64,000 nucleotides of DNA from Botryotinia globosa. Its lineage: Eukaryota; Ascomycota; Leotiomycetes; Helotiales; Sclerotiniaceae. The position numbers and the translations under genes were made by a program. The DNA lies in the NCBI GenBank assembly GCA_014898425.1, contig RCSZ01000008.1, positions 124,001-188,000 of the forward strand, given 5' to 3'. The notes under the pieces were generated by a model. That model had not been told where the DNA came from. It did no database searches and worked only from the letters and a program-made list of their open reading frames with translations. How positions within the stretch are numbered: position 1 is the first letter of the stretch; each line of letters starts with the position of its first letter. Below, piece by piece: positions 45,584 through 56,877 of this stretch.

Positions 45584-47325
45584 TTACCTCCCAGCCGCCC
45601 ACCTAACAAAAGGACTCGGACTTCTACTCCCGCTATGACTATGACTATGCTTATGCTTCCTCTCAATCACCAATTGCAAATCATCACCCTTGTGATGATG
45701 TTTCTTCTTGTGGCGATCTTCCACGACGTATTCCTTGACGTATTCGATGGTGTGTTGTTGGTTGTGGGCGTGGGCTGGAGCACGTGTTTCGCGCAGTTGA
45801 CGGGTGTGTGTCCAGAGGATGTCTTGTTCTTCTTCGGGGACCCAGCGTTTGATGAGGAGGAATTCGGGGTCCTGGTTGGAGGGGGGGGGAGTTAGTGGGT
45901 GGTGGATGAAGGGGAAGGAAGGGAGAGGAGACAAAGGAAGTAAAATGGGGCAAATACCTCTTTATCAAATTCATACGAAATTCCATAAACCCTCAAAGTT
46001 TCAATCGACAAATGCTTCCTCGACATTCTCGTATACGTTGGTCTCGGAGCCGCAGGTTGGATTTGATATTGTGGAGGTTGTTGAACTGGTGGCGGCGGAG
46101 GCATCTGAACCTGTGGAGGCGGGAGAGCCTTTCCCGCTTTCACCGCTCCGATTTGTTGTTCGTTCAAACCGGCTTTATGCAGATCTTCATGCAGACGTCT
46201 CTGGTATTCCTTTTCTCTCTCTTCCCTCTCGTGTCTCTCACGAGCCAAACGATCCGCTTCCTGCTTCTTGAACTTCTCGATGATTTCTTCCCGTTCCTTG
46301 CGCTCGCGAGCCGCCTTCTCGGCTTCTTCTCGCTTGTACTTCTCGATGGCTTCATCGTGTTCTTTCTTCTCGCGAGCGTGTCGCTCCTGCTCCATTCGCT
46401 TCATACGCTCGTATGTATCACGAATTTCCTTATCAGCCCGCTCCCTCTCTTCCTGCGTACGCTTTTCCTTCTCCATGCGCTTCTTTTCTTCCTTGAGAGA
46501 CAGCAGTTCGAATTCTTCCCGCAACATGCGTTCTTTCTTCTCCATCTCTTTCTCGGATCGGATGCGCTCCAGTTCTCCTTTCGTCATGCGTAGCTCCACA
46601 TCTTCTCTCAACAACCTCTCGGTCTTCTCTCTCTCGCGCTCGCGCTCCCGCTCGGACTTGTACCGTTCTAGCTCCCCCTTCGTCATGCGCAATTCGATAT
46701 CCTCGCGCAACAATCTTTCATTTCTCTCCCTCTCACTCTCCGCTCTATACCGAGCCAACTCCCCCCCATCCCGTACCAACCTATCACTACGTTCCCTCTC
46801 CTTCTCCAACCTAATCCGCTCGAGCTCCGCGCGCGTCCGCTCCAATTCAAAATCATCGCGCGTGAAGCTCGGTCGTCCGGAAGACGACGGACTATGGCTA
46901 TGCGAAAGACTCACATGACGACTGTGGCTGCGACTGCGATGTTTGCGTCGCCCTCCTACTTCCCCAACGCTCAAGCGGCTTCGCGCGCGTCGGGACTCGT
47001 AGGCGGAAGAGGAGTCGCTGTCGCTGTCGTAGTCGTAGTCGTTGTAGATGCGGCGGGAATTATCGACGATGATGGGTTGAGCGACTGGAGTGGGGGCGGC
47101 GGGGGGAGGGGGAGGAACGGGAGAGCGCTCCCGATGCCCGGTTGATCTGGAGCGCCGGATTCCAGAGGAGATCTCGGGCGTGAGATAGGTGCTCGTGCCG
47201 TAGCGGTAGGCGGGGACGGGTGGGTATTGCGGTCGTCGGTAGGGGATCGGGGCCGGGTCGCGGTTCCGTGTTTCGCGGGAAATGTGGATGTCGAGTTCCT
47301 CGTCGTCGTAGTAGTGTCGTGCCAT
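45584..47325 (-). CDS. Highly charged coiled-coil protein of unknown function
   Basis: Exons are 47325-45958 and 45871-45584 (86 nt intron), giving 551 residues. I do not recognise a named family, but the layout seems conserved in filamentous ascomycetes. The N-terminus (MARHYYDDEELDIHISRETR) is followed by Pro- and Ser/Arg-rich DNA-like linkers (RRKHRSRSHSRHVSLSHSHS). A long charged coiled coil (about 155-390) contains repeats of the type LLREDIELRMTKGELERYKS. A Pro/Gln stretch leads to RMSRKHLSIETLRVYGISYE, then, across the intron, DPEFLLIKRWVPEEEQDILW, which looks like a folded C-terminal module. The end is His/Lys-rich (RHKKKHHHKGDDL, HKHSHSHSGSRSPSP). Both exons are in one frame and the intron removes stop codons. 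Confidence 0.8.
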
Positions 47326-49520
47326 TTTTATGTTTCTCTCTTTCTTTTTTTCTTTTTTTAATTTTGGGAGTGAAAATTAAAAAGAAAAGTAGAACCCTCT
47401 TGATGCGGAGACAATACTCGAAATGGTAAGTTGATATATATGCTATGCGATTTTTCGAACAGTGATTTGAATTCTGGGGAGATGGTTAGTTGGTCGGTCT
47501 GACCCCGCGATGAAGCGACCGAGGGGTTGGGATCTGTTGATTGCGACGTCGAGATAGGATGAAATGTGGTGCGATAAGCTTTTTGAAGTCCGTCTCTTTC
47601 TTGCGAGTTGCTTTGTCCTTCAAATAGAGCTTTTCGTTTGGGGATCTCCAGTAGGATATCCCTCGGCCAGTTTTTGAAGTTTGGCCGGAACTACTAGATA
47701 TCTAGTATATTGAAGAGAAGCAAAGAGAAGAAGGAAGGAAGGAAGGAAGTAGTAGTCGTAGGCAGAAAAGACAGGAAAAGAAATCAAGCGGGTGTCTTGT
47801 CAGCAGGAATGGGCATGGGCTTATTTAAGAGTCTTTTACTGGATCCAACTGGGGAATTACTGCATCTGCATTTATTTAAGGTGTGTACCTAGGTGTGGTT
47901 GAAAATCCCCCCTCACTTCCCTCCGAGGAGCGGCTGAATGACTGATTTACTTGGACTGGTGGTTGTGGTTGCCTTTCCCCTGTATTTCATTCACGTTTTC
48001 CTGGATTGTTATATATACCTGGGATTTATCTCTGCATCATTTATGAGTACCGGTATTATTATTTACAGATGAGTGATGACGAACGGGTTTGTAGAATAGC
48101 CTGAGTTTATCTCCAAGTATACCTGCCATGGTGCAGATATCGTAGAGCAATTCTCACTCCTGTTAGTTCTCCCATGTATTCTTGTACGTACAGCCCTAAC
48201 GGTATTAGTGGGGACGCTGTTGCACTACTGCATCTTTGAAGTCAATTATATGCAGCTAAGCAGCTAAACCATCGAATCCAATTTAGCTTTCGTAAATCGA
48301 TCCTATGGTGATGATGGGTTGGCGGGTAGGGATAGACGATATGCTTGGTATTGTAGGGTGTTGATAGAGAAGTAGGTACAAGTGCGCGTGCTAATGTCAA
48401 TGCTAATGCTTGAGGTGAGATTGGATTAGGCTCATTGTAACACTATGATCAAGGGAGGAGTTTAGACTTTCATCACTTGAGGCTCTGAAGGGTATTTCCC
48501 CACGGTAATGTAACCGAACGTTGGAAGAAGCGTTTTAGACTCTTACGTGGAATTGTGGTTCGTTGGTCTGGGAAGAATCTGGATACGTATAAAGGGAAAG
48601 TAAAGGGTGGAGAGAAACAATGTGGATAGCAAAGGATACACAGATTGTTGGGTTGGTGGCTTCGCGATACGCTGTTTGAGATGAGATGCGATGAGATGAG
48701 GATGGTGTAAAGATTGGGCATTCGAAAAAGAGGGATTGGAAAAAGGGGAGGGGGGGTTGGGTCAGCGCTTAGATTTCATTCGCTTGGGCTTTTTAGCCCC
48801 CAACTTTGGAATGGATAGAAGTAGAATCGAGTTATACACCTGACTTTCGGATTTTGATGCATTGGATGATGAGTGATGATGGAATTTCCTAGCGCTCGAA
48901 AGATCGAAACTTGAGGATGGTTTCTATGGTAGAACCTATGGCTCAATCTATTTTGAGGACTGGGTATTTTAGTAAATGCTTGACATCCATCCGTGTATGA
49001 CAATGACAATGCCAACGAATAACACTCGCCAAAGCTGATCTTGTATTTTATATCATCTTTTCACATGACACTGAATACTACCTAGTCAGTAGTTACCCGT
49101 ATCAATTCTTCACTTTATATCCCACTTATTCGAGCACATCTAAAATCACGTCACGCTTGTTCCCTCCTCCTCCTAAGTGAAGCGAGAGAGGTTCAGTCAT
49201 ACACCATAAACTATCGTTCAATAGATAGGGAAAGTGTGATGTGAAGTGTTTGAGCTTGTTTGTTTCTACGGCATGTCTCTAAAGACTCGGGAGTTCAGAT
49301 GACTCCTACACACAACTTATATTCCCTCTCCCCACACCCTCAAATCCCAAATCCCAAATCCCACCATCAGTCAGTCAATCATCCATCCATCCCACCAAAT
49401 CCTTCCAGAGAAACTACCCGGTCATTAACGAGAGCCGACCATCATACCGATCACAGCTTGTTCATAAACTCTAAAATGCAAATGCCTCGAGAAAGCATCC
49501 AACATGTATGATACTTTCCA
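47326..49520. other. Long intergenic region without recognised gene
   Basis: 2.2 kb between two minus-strand genes. I see GGAAG runs (47738-47748), an ACCTAGGT palindrome (47887-47894) and TGAGATGAGATGCGATGAGATGAG (48677-48700 region), but no coding, tRNA or rRNA signal. Open frames reach at most 83 codons and lack recognisable content. A long 5' regulatory region of the coiled-coil gene or a non-coding transcript is possible but not shown. Confidence 0.45.
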
Positions 49521-50183
49521 TCAAGCACGACCACCACTTTGAAGAATCCTCGTAATATTCTCCGTACTCTTCTCATACGTCGTTTCTAAATATTGTAACT
49601 TCTTGCCCAAATTATCAATATCGGATTTCAAGTCTTTAGTCTCGCGATTTAATCTCTTGTCTACATCAGCTGTAGGGCTGAAAACAAACCTATCCAATCA
49701 TTAATGCTTGTTTGTTATATCTGGTGAAGTGATCATGTGTTCCAACAAGCAAGAAAGAAAGAAATGACTTGAAGTGAGAGGAAGAATGGGTGGAGATGAA
49801 AGTTGGAAAGAAACAGAAACAGAAACAGAAACAGAAGTAGAAGGAATATAAATACATTTTACCAACTCCTTCATATACATTGGTGTCAGGTGGTAACGTG
49901 GATACTTCGGTGGATGTGAGTTCGAGTTTACGGATTTCGCGTTGCTTGAGGGAAATTTGAGATTTGACGACACTGATTTGTTGCTCGGCTTGAATGGCTT
50001 GAGATTGAATTTCGTTGACCAGCTGTGGGAATATTAGTGATGTCCTATTTTGAGTTTGATATAGCAAGGTTTTGGAGGGAACGAGAGGGGGAAGAGGCTG
50101 AAAGGGAAGGGAATGGAATGGACTGGGACTGTCTGTGTCTTGTTGAGTTTTACCTTTTGTAAAGCTTCGTTGGAGATGGACAT
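49521..50183 (-). CDS. PFD1: Prefoldin subunit 1 (beta type)
   Basis: This is a subunit of the hexameric prefoldin co-chaperone, which passes nascent actin and tubulin to the CCT chaperonin. Exons are 50183-50154, 50022-49856 and 49689-49521, giving 121 residues. It reads MSISNEALQK, then LVNEIQSQAIQAEQQISVVK (first coiled-coil helix), PPDTNVYEGVGKMFVFSPTA (beta-hairpin motif, joined across intron 2), and DLKSDIDNLGKKLQYLETTY (second helix). Length and motif match the family (about 110-125 residues). Introns are 131 and 166 nt, longer than usual here. Intron 2 carries a short (GAAACA)n tract. The start codon is only 10 nt from a (TGTATG)n array. Confidence 0.93.
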
Positions 50184-50193
50184 CTTTGTATAA

Positions 50194-50260
<67 letters not shown>

Positions 50261-50263
50261 GTG
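50194..50263. repeat. (TGTATG)n hexanucleotide array in the PFD1 5' flank
   Basis: About 11-12 perfect units starting 10 bp upstream of the PFD1 start codon. On the PFD1 sense strand it reads (CATACA)n, so it is probably transcribed within the 5' UTR. Confidence 0.95.
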
Positions 50264-50830
50264 ATATATTGACTTCGTTGAATACCTACTGGTAGCTAGC
50301 TAGCTATACGGTCAGGTCTACTTGTTTCAATATGCGTGGGGAACTATTTTCAAAAATATCATGTGGTTTACTGATAAGGGACTGCGATAAGAAAGGCGGT
50401 GAAGGATGAGTATACATGTACACTTTTAGCACGTATCACGTGCATCTATACTAAATTAGCTTAGCTTAAATTAGGTAAGCAAGGACCAATATCTGGTGAC
50501 CTTGGCCCTCGCCTTTCTGTCAATCTACCTCGTAGTTCCAGTAGTTCCCGTAGCTTCCGGTCCAGAAAGCTTGAAATCATCGTTTGTGATCCACCTTGAC
50601 TGGAATGACGATTTGCATTTTTAAGCATTTCTCACGACTCACGAGTCACATCCAACAAGGGTCGGTCGGCCCTTCACTTCCTGACACACTTCAGTAATTA
50701 CCTGGAGAATACGAGTCGACTGATCCTTTAATAAGTTCAAAGTCAAAAGAAATCTTATCCAATGCGTGTGTTTGTGTGTGTGTTTGTGTGTGTCTTGGAG
50801 CAAGCTAGATATTTTCAATCTTTTTGATTG

Positions 50831-50872
50831 TTCATTGTTCATTGTTCATTGTTCATTGTTCATTGTTCATTG
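50831..50872. repeat. Six copies of TTCATTG
   Basis: A 7-nt tandem repeat about 215 bp upstream of the ceramidase start; the copies are perfect. Confidence 0.9.
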
Positions 50873-51086
50873 TTTATTTTGAATATATTCAGTCTATCAT
50901 TATTATTGTCTCTCGTCGCCGCAATATCAAATCATAAGACCCAATATCAAATCAAAAGACCCCTCCCCCGCCCTTGTGCAATCAACCATTGGATATTGCA
51001 TCTTGCATCTTGCATCTTGCTCATATATCCTCTCACGACGGGCCATCACCACACACAAACCCCCTCGGAGGGCTCTGATTGTCACA

Positions 51087-52308
51087 ATGGGTTTCCATCT
51101 CCCATCGATACCATATCCTCCCGCGCGACCAGAAGAAGGCTACTGGGCTCCTGTAACCTCTACCATCAATTGGTGTGAAGGCAATACCTCCCAAACTCAG
51201 TCTTTACTTGCTCTCATCTAACCTTGAATGATAGAGGATTATTATGCCACTATATACTCTGCCGAAGTCGTCAATACTCTTACCAACCTGCTTTTCATAT
51301 GGCTTTGCATCAAGGGCAGTCGGAACTGTGTGAAATATGATCATGATAGTGTATTCTTGGTGGCCTTTTTCGGTTATGGAGCGGTAGGAACAGGTGAGCG
51401 AGTTGGTTGATCTTGACATGAAGCCAAGCTAATATGGCTAAAGGGTCATTCTTGTTTCATTCAACCTTGAAGTGTAAGTTAGGTCTATCCTATGAAGGTG
51501 TTCAGTTACTGACATGATGCTGCTGCTTCAGATCCCATGCAGCTTGTAGATGAACTTTCTATGATCTATACTACATGCTTAATGTGTTATGCGACTTTCT
51601 CCTTCTCTCAATCCCGCATCTTCAGACAAGTGTTAGCATTTGGCTTGATATTCTTGTCTGTATTCATAACGGTGAGCATAGATTCGTCCTCAGAGTCTTC
51701 ACACTTTCATGCTAAAACAAAAATATCAATAGCTTTACTACCATTACCTTCAAGACCCGGATTTCCATCAGAACGCATTTGCGCTTCTCACAGCTACCGT
51801 GTTATTCCGTTCCATGTACGTGATGGAAGTGAACTTACGTCCTTCTCTTCGAAAGAAATATGCTACCACAGAACTTTCTCACGAACATCCTGATACTTCT
51901 CATTCCGATCGTCTAGCAAATGAAAAGAGACAACATGAAATTCTCAAAGAAATGTGGTTGATGGTTGGCTTAGGTCTTTCCATCTTTCTGGGTGGTTTTG
52001 GTATATGGTCTTTGGACAATCATTATTGCTCAACGGTCAGACGGTGGAGACATGAAATTGGACTCCCATGGGGATTGTTACTCGAAGGACATGGCTGGTG
52101 GCACTTGATGACGGGCATTGGATCATACTTCTACTTGGTCTGGGGTATTTGGCTACGACATTGTTTGAATGACAGGCAAGACGAATATGTTTTGAATTGG
52201 CCACATTACTTCAGTCTTCCGGAAGTTATTACACGCCCTGAGCATAGCAAGATTTCGAATGGAGCAAGGAAAGGGCATACAAAGGATGAGTCTAGAAAAT
52301 CGGTTTAG
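51087..52308 (+). CDS. YPC1: Alkaline ceramidase (Ypc1/Ydc1, ACER family)
   Basis: A multi-pass ER/Golgi amidase that splits ceramides to sphingoid base and fatty acid. Exons are 51087-51180, 51235-51393, 51444-51473, 51532-51671 and 51733-52308, giving 332 residues. Conserved motifs: GYWAPVTSTINWCEEDYYAT, SAEVVNTLTNLLFIWL, GTGSFLFHSTLKYPMQLVDE (catalytic Ser/His/Asp region spanning three exons), LYYHYLQDPDFHQNAFALLT and LLEGHGWWHLMTGIGSYFYL with the metal-binding His pair. About seven hydrophobic helices are seen. Intron 1 (51181-51234) begins GC, not GT; no GT donor keeps the NWCEEDYY motif. Exon 3 is only 30 nt. The C-terminus ends in a basic tail rather than a clear KKxx signal. Substrate preference between phyto- and dihydroceramide cannot be told. 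Confidence 0.94.
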
Positions 52309-53127
52309 AAAAAAAAGGTATTGGTGATGGTTATGTATCCGGGTCAGGAATACTGTACCTCTCTAAAATAATGGTAGAATAGAGTGTGGAATCGTGTGTG
52401 AGCAGATAGATGATGGCTGTCTCATTGACGGTATAGCAGCATGAATATTGATACCCTTTCCTTTCTCATAGAATATGAATTATTGTCAACCTCAAAGTTT
52501 TGTTATGGATTAATGAAACAGGATTGTTTTTGTTGTTGATGATTTCTTTTCTTTTCTTTTCTTTTCTTTTCTTTTCTTGTCTTGTATCTAAATTCAATTT
52601 CAATTCAAATATCCACCACCCATCAGTTCTGATGAGACCAATGAAAGAAATAACCCCGACCCCCACGAAAGTATAGCCTTGCCTTGCCTTGCCTTGCCTT
52701 GCCTTGCCTTGCCTTGCCCAGAAATGTCATTGCCAGCCTTGCGCAGATCCAACAGGGTTATTCCGCAATGATGATTGCTTGGATAACCTGGAATCAAATC
52801 GTGTCCAGTATCAAGGGAAGAGTCTCAGCCACGGCAATACGCAAGTAAGATTCAAAGTGAGTACACACTTGAATGAAGTATACGTACTTTCTCTTCTCAC
52901 GGATAAATATGCGAAGATACCCAAGATATATTTCGCAATATTATCCATCCAATTCACGGGCTGCAGGAAGTTAAATTTACTAAAAGCAAATTCCAAAAAC
53001 GATTGTGTCCTACGAGTACGAGGCTACAACCATTTCTGGTTTCTGGGTCATGAAGTGCAATGTATGATCTGATCATATTCAACAAGCAACGGAAGCAACG
53101 TGTTTCAATTCGGAAGATTGAGAAATC
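52309..53127. other. Intergenic region with two pentanucleotide arrays
   Basis: About 820 bp. It holds (TTTTC)n at about 52546-52577 and (CTTGC)n at about 52677-52718 (eight units). The 127-codon open frame beginning at 52689 is seeded by the array and shows no family motif, so I do not call it. The right part is the SGM1 promoter. Confidence 0.5.
52677..52718. repeat. (CTTGC)n pentanucleotide array
   Basis: Eight near-perfect units upstream of SGM1, about 130 bp after a TTTTC array. Confidence 0.9.
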
Positions 53128-55919
53128 ATGACGAGTCCGGCGAAACAAGGTTCCTCGAGATGGGGTTTCTTGTCACAAGCGGTAGGAGGATTGGAATCAA
53201 GGTTGGATATTTTATTGGCAGAAGGACAGGAAGGTCAAGCAAACAAACCAACTCCTGCAGCTGGCAATACCAGTGCTGCAAAATCAGAGGCAGGTGTGTA
53301 AATTCATTCAAAGTCCTTGGGATCCGCATTGAACTGACTGTACCTCTAGCAATTTCTCGGAGCGCATCAAATAGTAGTAATAGAACAAACGATCGATTAC
53401 AAGAACGACTGGCAAGGGCAGTAGCGGCAAAAAATGCACAGAAGACTGGCACACAGCCAACATCTTCGAATGTTCCTTCGAGGACTGGAAGTCCCATTAC
53501 GGTCGGGGAAAGTCCAAGGCAGAGTTTGGATGCGACTTCTAATCTAGGAGGAGATGAGGCTACGAAACCAGTTTGTCAAGACCTTGAGTCCACTACAGTC
53601 GCGAATACCATTGATTCAGATACACCTGCGGTACCTACAGTGGAGGTTCAATCGAGTACTCCAGTCGTCGAACCAACTCCAGAGACAACTACAGAACCGC
53701 AGCCAGCATCACCCAATGTAGTTGTTGCCTTGAAAGCCGAACCCACGTCTCGTTTGTCAACAGATTCTACCACCTCTAGTATACCTAGGGCATCTATTGA
53801 CTCTATTCCACAAAATGATACGATAGTCAGTTCATCTCTCGATGAAACAGCAGCAACTACTCCAGCAACTGATGCGGTTTCGACATCAAAAAGTCCAGCG
53901 CAACTCGAGGCAGCTCTTAGTCAATTACAGTCGGACTATGAAACCTCAGAATTGCAAAGGCAAGAGGAAGTTCATGGTTACATAGAGCGCATTGATGCGC
54001 TTCAGGCAAAACTAAAATACTTAGCAAAAGAAAGTCTAGAGTCAGCTAATAATGCCAAGACTGCTGCACCATCTGGAAGTCTGGAGAAAAAATTGGCCGA
54101 GAAAGAACAGCAAGTCATTTTACTCATGGAAGAAGGTCAGGCTTTGTCTAAGAAAGAACTGACTCATATGACCACTATCAAAAAACTCCGTGCCAAAATT
54201 CTCGAGGATAATAAAGAAGTTGTGGAAATCAAGAAGAAACAAGAAAAGGCCGAAAAGGAAGCTGCATCTCTGGCAGAGCGCTTGAAACGAGCCGAGGGTG
54301 CTGAGAAGAGTCTCAGTGAAAGGAATAATGTAATCAATCGACTTAGAAAGGAACTCGATGCAGTCAAGATTGAGAGGGATACCAAGGATACCGTCATCGC
54401 CAACCTCAAAGATCAACTCGAAAATGACGCTGCTGAAGAGAAAGAAGCAGAAGCAAAACTTGCCAATGAGGCCTTGCAAGCCGAGAAGAAACGTGTTGCT
54501 GAACTGGAGGATGATATTTCCAATCTCAAAATCGAGAAGCAACTTGTCAATGACAGAGCACAAATGCAGATTAAAGAGCTCAGAGAGAAGATGGATAGAG
54601 AGGCTGAAAATGCTCGAATTGCAGCTCTTGAAATGAAAAATGAACAACAAATGTTGGAGAGTAAGTTAGAGATGATGAGAGCGAGAGCTGAGGAAGTTTC
54701 AACTGGTGCAACTGGTGATGCACAAGCGAAACTTCTACGTCAGATCGAGACTTTACAAACACAATATGCCGTTGCCAGTGAGAATTGGCAAGGTATTGAA
54801 GCTTCATTGACGGCACGTGCAACTAGCTTAGAAAAAGAGAGGGATGAGGCGACTAAGCGAGAAGCTGATGTTAGGCGAAAAGCTCGTGAATTGGTATGTA
54901 CTAGTGTTCAATTATTGCCGTGAAATATAATTAATCGGATCTAGACACTCAAAGCGAAACGTAATGAAGATGAATTGGAAGAAACTAGGTCGAAATTACC
55001 CAGCTTTCAACAAGAACTTTCCCAACGGACTGCTCAATTAGATGATCTCAAAAAGCGTGTTGAAGAAGCAGAATCTGCATTGGTTTCAGCCAAAGCCGAA
55101 TTTGAGGATGAGAAGCAGACATGGAACTCTGAGATGCAACAAAGACTATTAGAAGAGAAACAAAAATGGTTGGAAGAAGTATCTCTTAATGGTCGTGGAG
55201 GTGGAGAGTCACCCGTCGCATCAAGTCGAAGAGGGTTGACATCGGAATACCTGGGTCTACAAAATATGCAATCAAGAAGACCATCAGCTAGATCTACAAC
55301 TGGTGACTTGGTAACATCAGAAAGATTCGTAGGACGTCGTCAATCTGGACAGCCAACATCGAAATCGCCAGATCCGGGTACTCCGGTTAGACATGACTCT
55401 ACGGCTTCTTTGACACATTCTTTTTCATTAAATTCGATTGCAACCAATGGGACGGGTGGAAGTGAATTTAAACCACAAACTCCAAGTCTTCATACGTTGG
55501 ATCATGATGATTTCTTTGATACCCATCGTTCTTCTTCTCCTCAACAAACTATTCATGATATCATTTCGACTTCGACTGCTGGTGCTGGCCCAACAGTCCA
55601 ATTGGTTGAGAGAATGAGTTCCGCGGTAAGGAAATTGGAGAGTGAAAAAGTGGCGACGAAAGAGGAGGTTGCTAGATTAATTGCTCAGAGAGATGAAGCG
55701 AGAACAGAGATTGTAGCGCTGATGAAGGAGGTTGAAGTTAAGAGGGGATTAGAGGAGAAAGTCGAGGCGTTGGAGGAAGAGATTAAGGGGGTTAAGGAGA
55801 GATATGAAGTTACGCTTGAATTGTTGGGGGAGAAGAGCGAGGAGGTTAATGAATTGAGAGGGGACGTGGAAGATATCAAGGCAATGTATAAGGAGCTCGT
55901 TATTAAGAGTGTTGGGTAG
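53128..55919 (+). CDS. SGM1: Golgin-like coiled-coil protein Sgm1/TMF1
   Basis: This is the fungal counterpart of TMF/ARA160, a Golgi coiled-coil protein binding Rab6/Ypt6. Exons are 53128-53293, 53350-54893 and 54945-55919, giving 894 residues. The N-terminus (GSSRWGFLSQAVGGLESRLD) is the conserved first segment of the family; it requires the ATG at 53128 and the first 56 nt intron, since the upstream open frame continuing from 53100 is a different frame. A Ser/Thr/Pro-rich linker (about 80-260) is followed by a long coiled coil including the TMF DNA-binding-like region (about 330-400, EKEQQVILLMEEGQALSKKE). The C-terminal TMF/Rab6-binding coiled coil (about 780-890) ends LLGEKSEEVNELRGDVEDIK and YKELVIKSVG, typical of TMF. 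The historical transcription-factor name is misleading. Confidence 0.92.
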
Positions 55920-56304
55920 AGTGGAATTAAATAGAGGGGGGGAGTACTGGGGTAGTGAATCCTTTGAGAGGGCCTACATCTGTGTGGGATTTGTATTTCT
56001 AGTGAAACTTGGAATTCTAGTCAATCTATTTAGATACAATGTTTATGTGTGATTACGAGATTGGATCGCGTGGTGTTGTATAGTGTTGCGTGATGTATTG
56101 CGATGGGGCAATGGATAGATGAGATGAGATGAGACGAGATGATTTGATTCGATTTGAAGAGGGGGTATCTTGGTTGTGATGCTATGTATGCTATGCTATA
56201 ATATGCTACATAGAGCAAGGAAGGAAAGGACTGGTCATATAGACATATATGAATATATCTATATATGTATATATGGTTAGAGATGAAGAATAGTCGAGAT
56301 GATT

Positions 56305-56398
56305 GATGTGATGTGATGTGATGTGATGTGATGTGATGTGATGTGATGTGATGTGATGTGATGTGATGTGATGTGATGTGATGTGATGTGATGTGATG
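56305..56398 (+). repeat. (GATGT)n pentanucleotide array
   Basis: About 19 perfect units in the 3' flank of SGM1, C-free on the plus strand. Confidence 0.95.
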
Positions 56399-56565
56399 AT
56401 AGATAAACTTTGGGGAAAAGGAAAGGGAAGGAAATTTGGGTGTGGATATATATGGATGTGGATGTGTGTGATGTGATGAGTTTTCTTCCTAGAGATTTGT
56501 ATTAGAGTAAATTGTTAATGAGTATAAGTTTGTTTTTTGTATTTGTAATGGAGGTGGATAGATGG

Positions 56566-56690
56566 ATAGAGAGATGGAGAGCTGGAGAGATGGAGAGATG
56601 GAGAGATGGAGAGATGGAGAGATGGAGAGATGGAGAGATGGAGAGATGGAGAGATGGAGAGATGGAGAGATGGAGAGATGGAGAGATGAG
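56566..56690 (+). repeat. (AGAGATGG)n octanucleotide array
   Basis: About 15 units, with one GAGCTGG variant near the left end; purine-rich on the plus strand. Confidence 0.95.
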
Positions 56691-56712
56691 TAGGGAGTTG
56701 GTTGGTTGGATT

Positions 56713-56877
56713 GGTATGGATGGGGATGGTATGGATGGGGATGGTATGGATGGGGATGGTATGGATGGGGATGGTATGGATGGGGATGGTATGGATGGGG
56801 ATGGTATGGATGGGGATGGTATGGATGGGGATGGTATGGATGGGGATGGTATGGATGGGGATGGTATGGATGGGGAT
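56713..56877 (+). repeat. 15-nt minisatellite, 11 perfect copies
   Basis: The unit GGTATGGATGGGGAT repeats exactly 11 times (165 bp). Because 15 is divisible by three and the unit lacks stops, it stays open in two frames (GMDGD and WYGWG types), but there is no evidence for translation. The G-runs (GG, GG, GGGG) suit quadruplex formation. Confidence 0.97.

Larger units (their letters stand above)
50184..51086. promoter_or_regulatory. Divergent region with TGTATG array, PFD1 and ceramidase
   Basis: 903 bp between two starts. It contains a (TGTATG)n array (50194-50263) next to PFD1, an ATCACGTG E-box at 50435-50442, a TGTGTGTTTGTG run (50764-50795), and six copies of TTCATTG (50831-50872) upstream of the ceramidase. 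No gene is supported. Confidence 0.55.

Noticed and set aside
46012..46918. Antisense open frames of 193 and 216 codons over the coiled-coil gene
   Set aside because: Their Arg/Ser/Leu-rich content mirrors the Glu/Arg-rich codons of the sense gene; no splice or family support.
52689..53072. 127-codon open frame upstream of SGM1
   Set aside because: It begins inside a CTTGC array, is not similar to any family, and lies in the expected SGM1 promoter.
53100..53349. Continuous frame from 53100 into SGM1 exon 2
   Set aside because: It reads through exon 1 in the wrong frame and through the intron; the ATG at 53128 with splicing gives the conserved TMF N-terminus.
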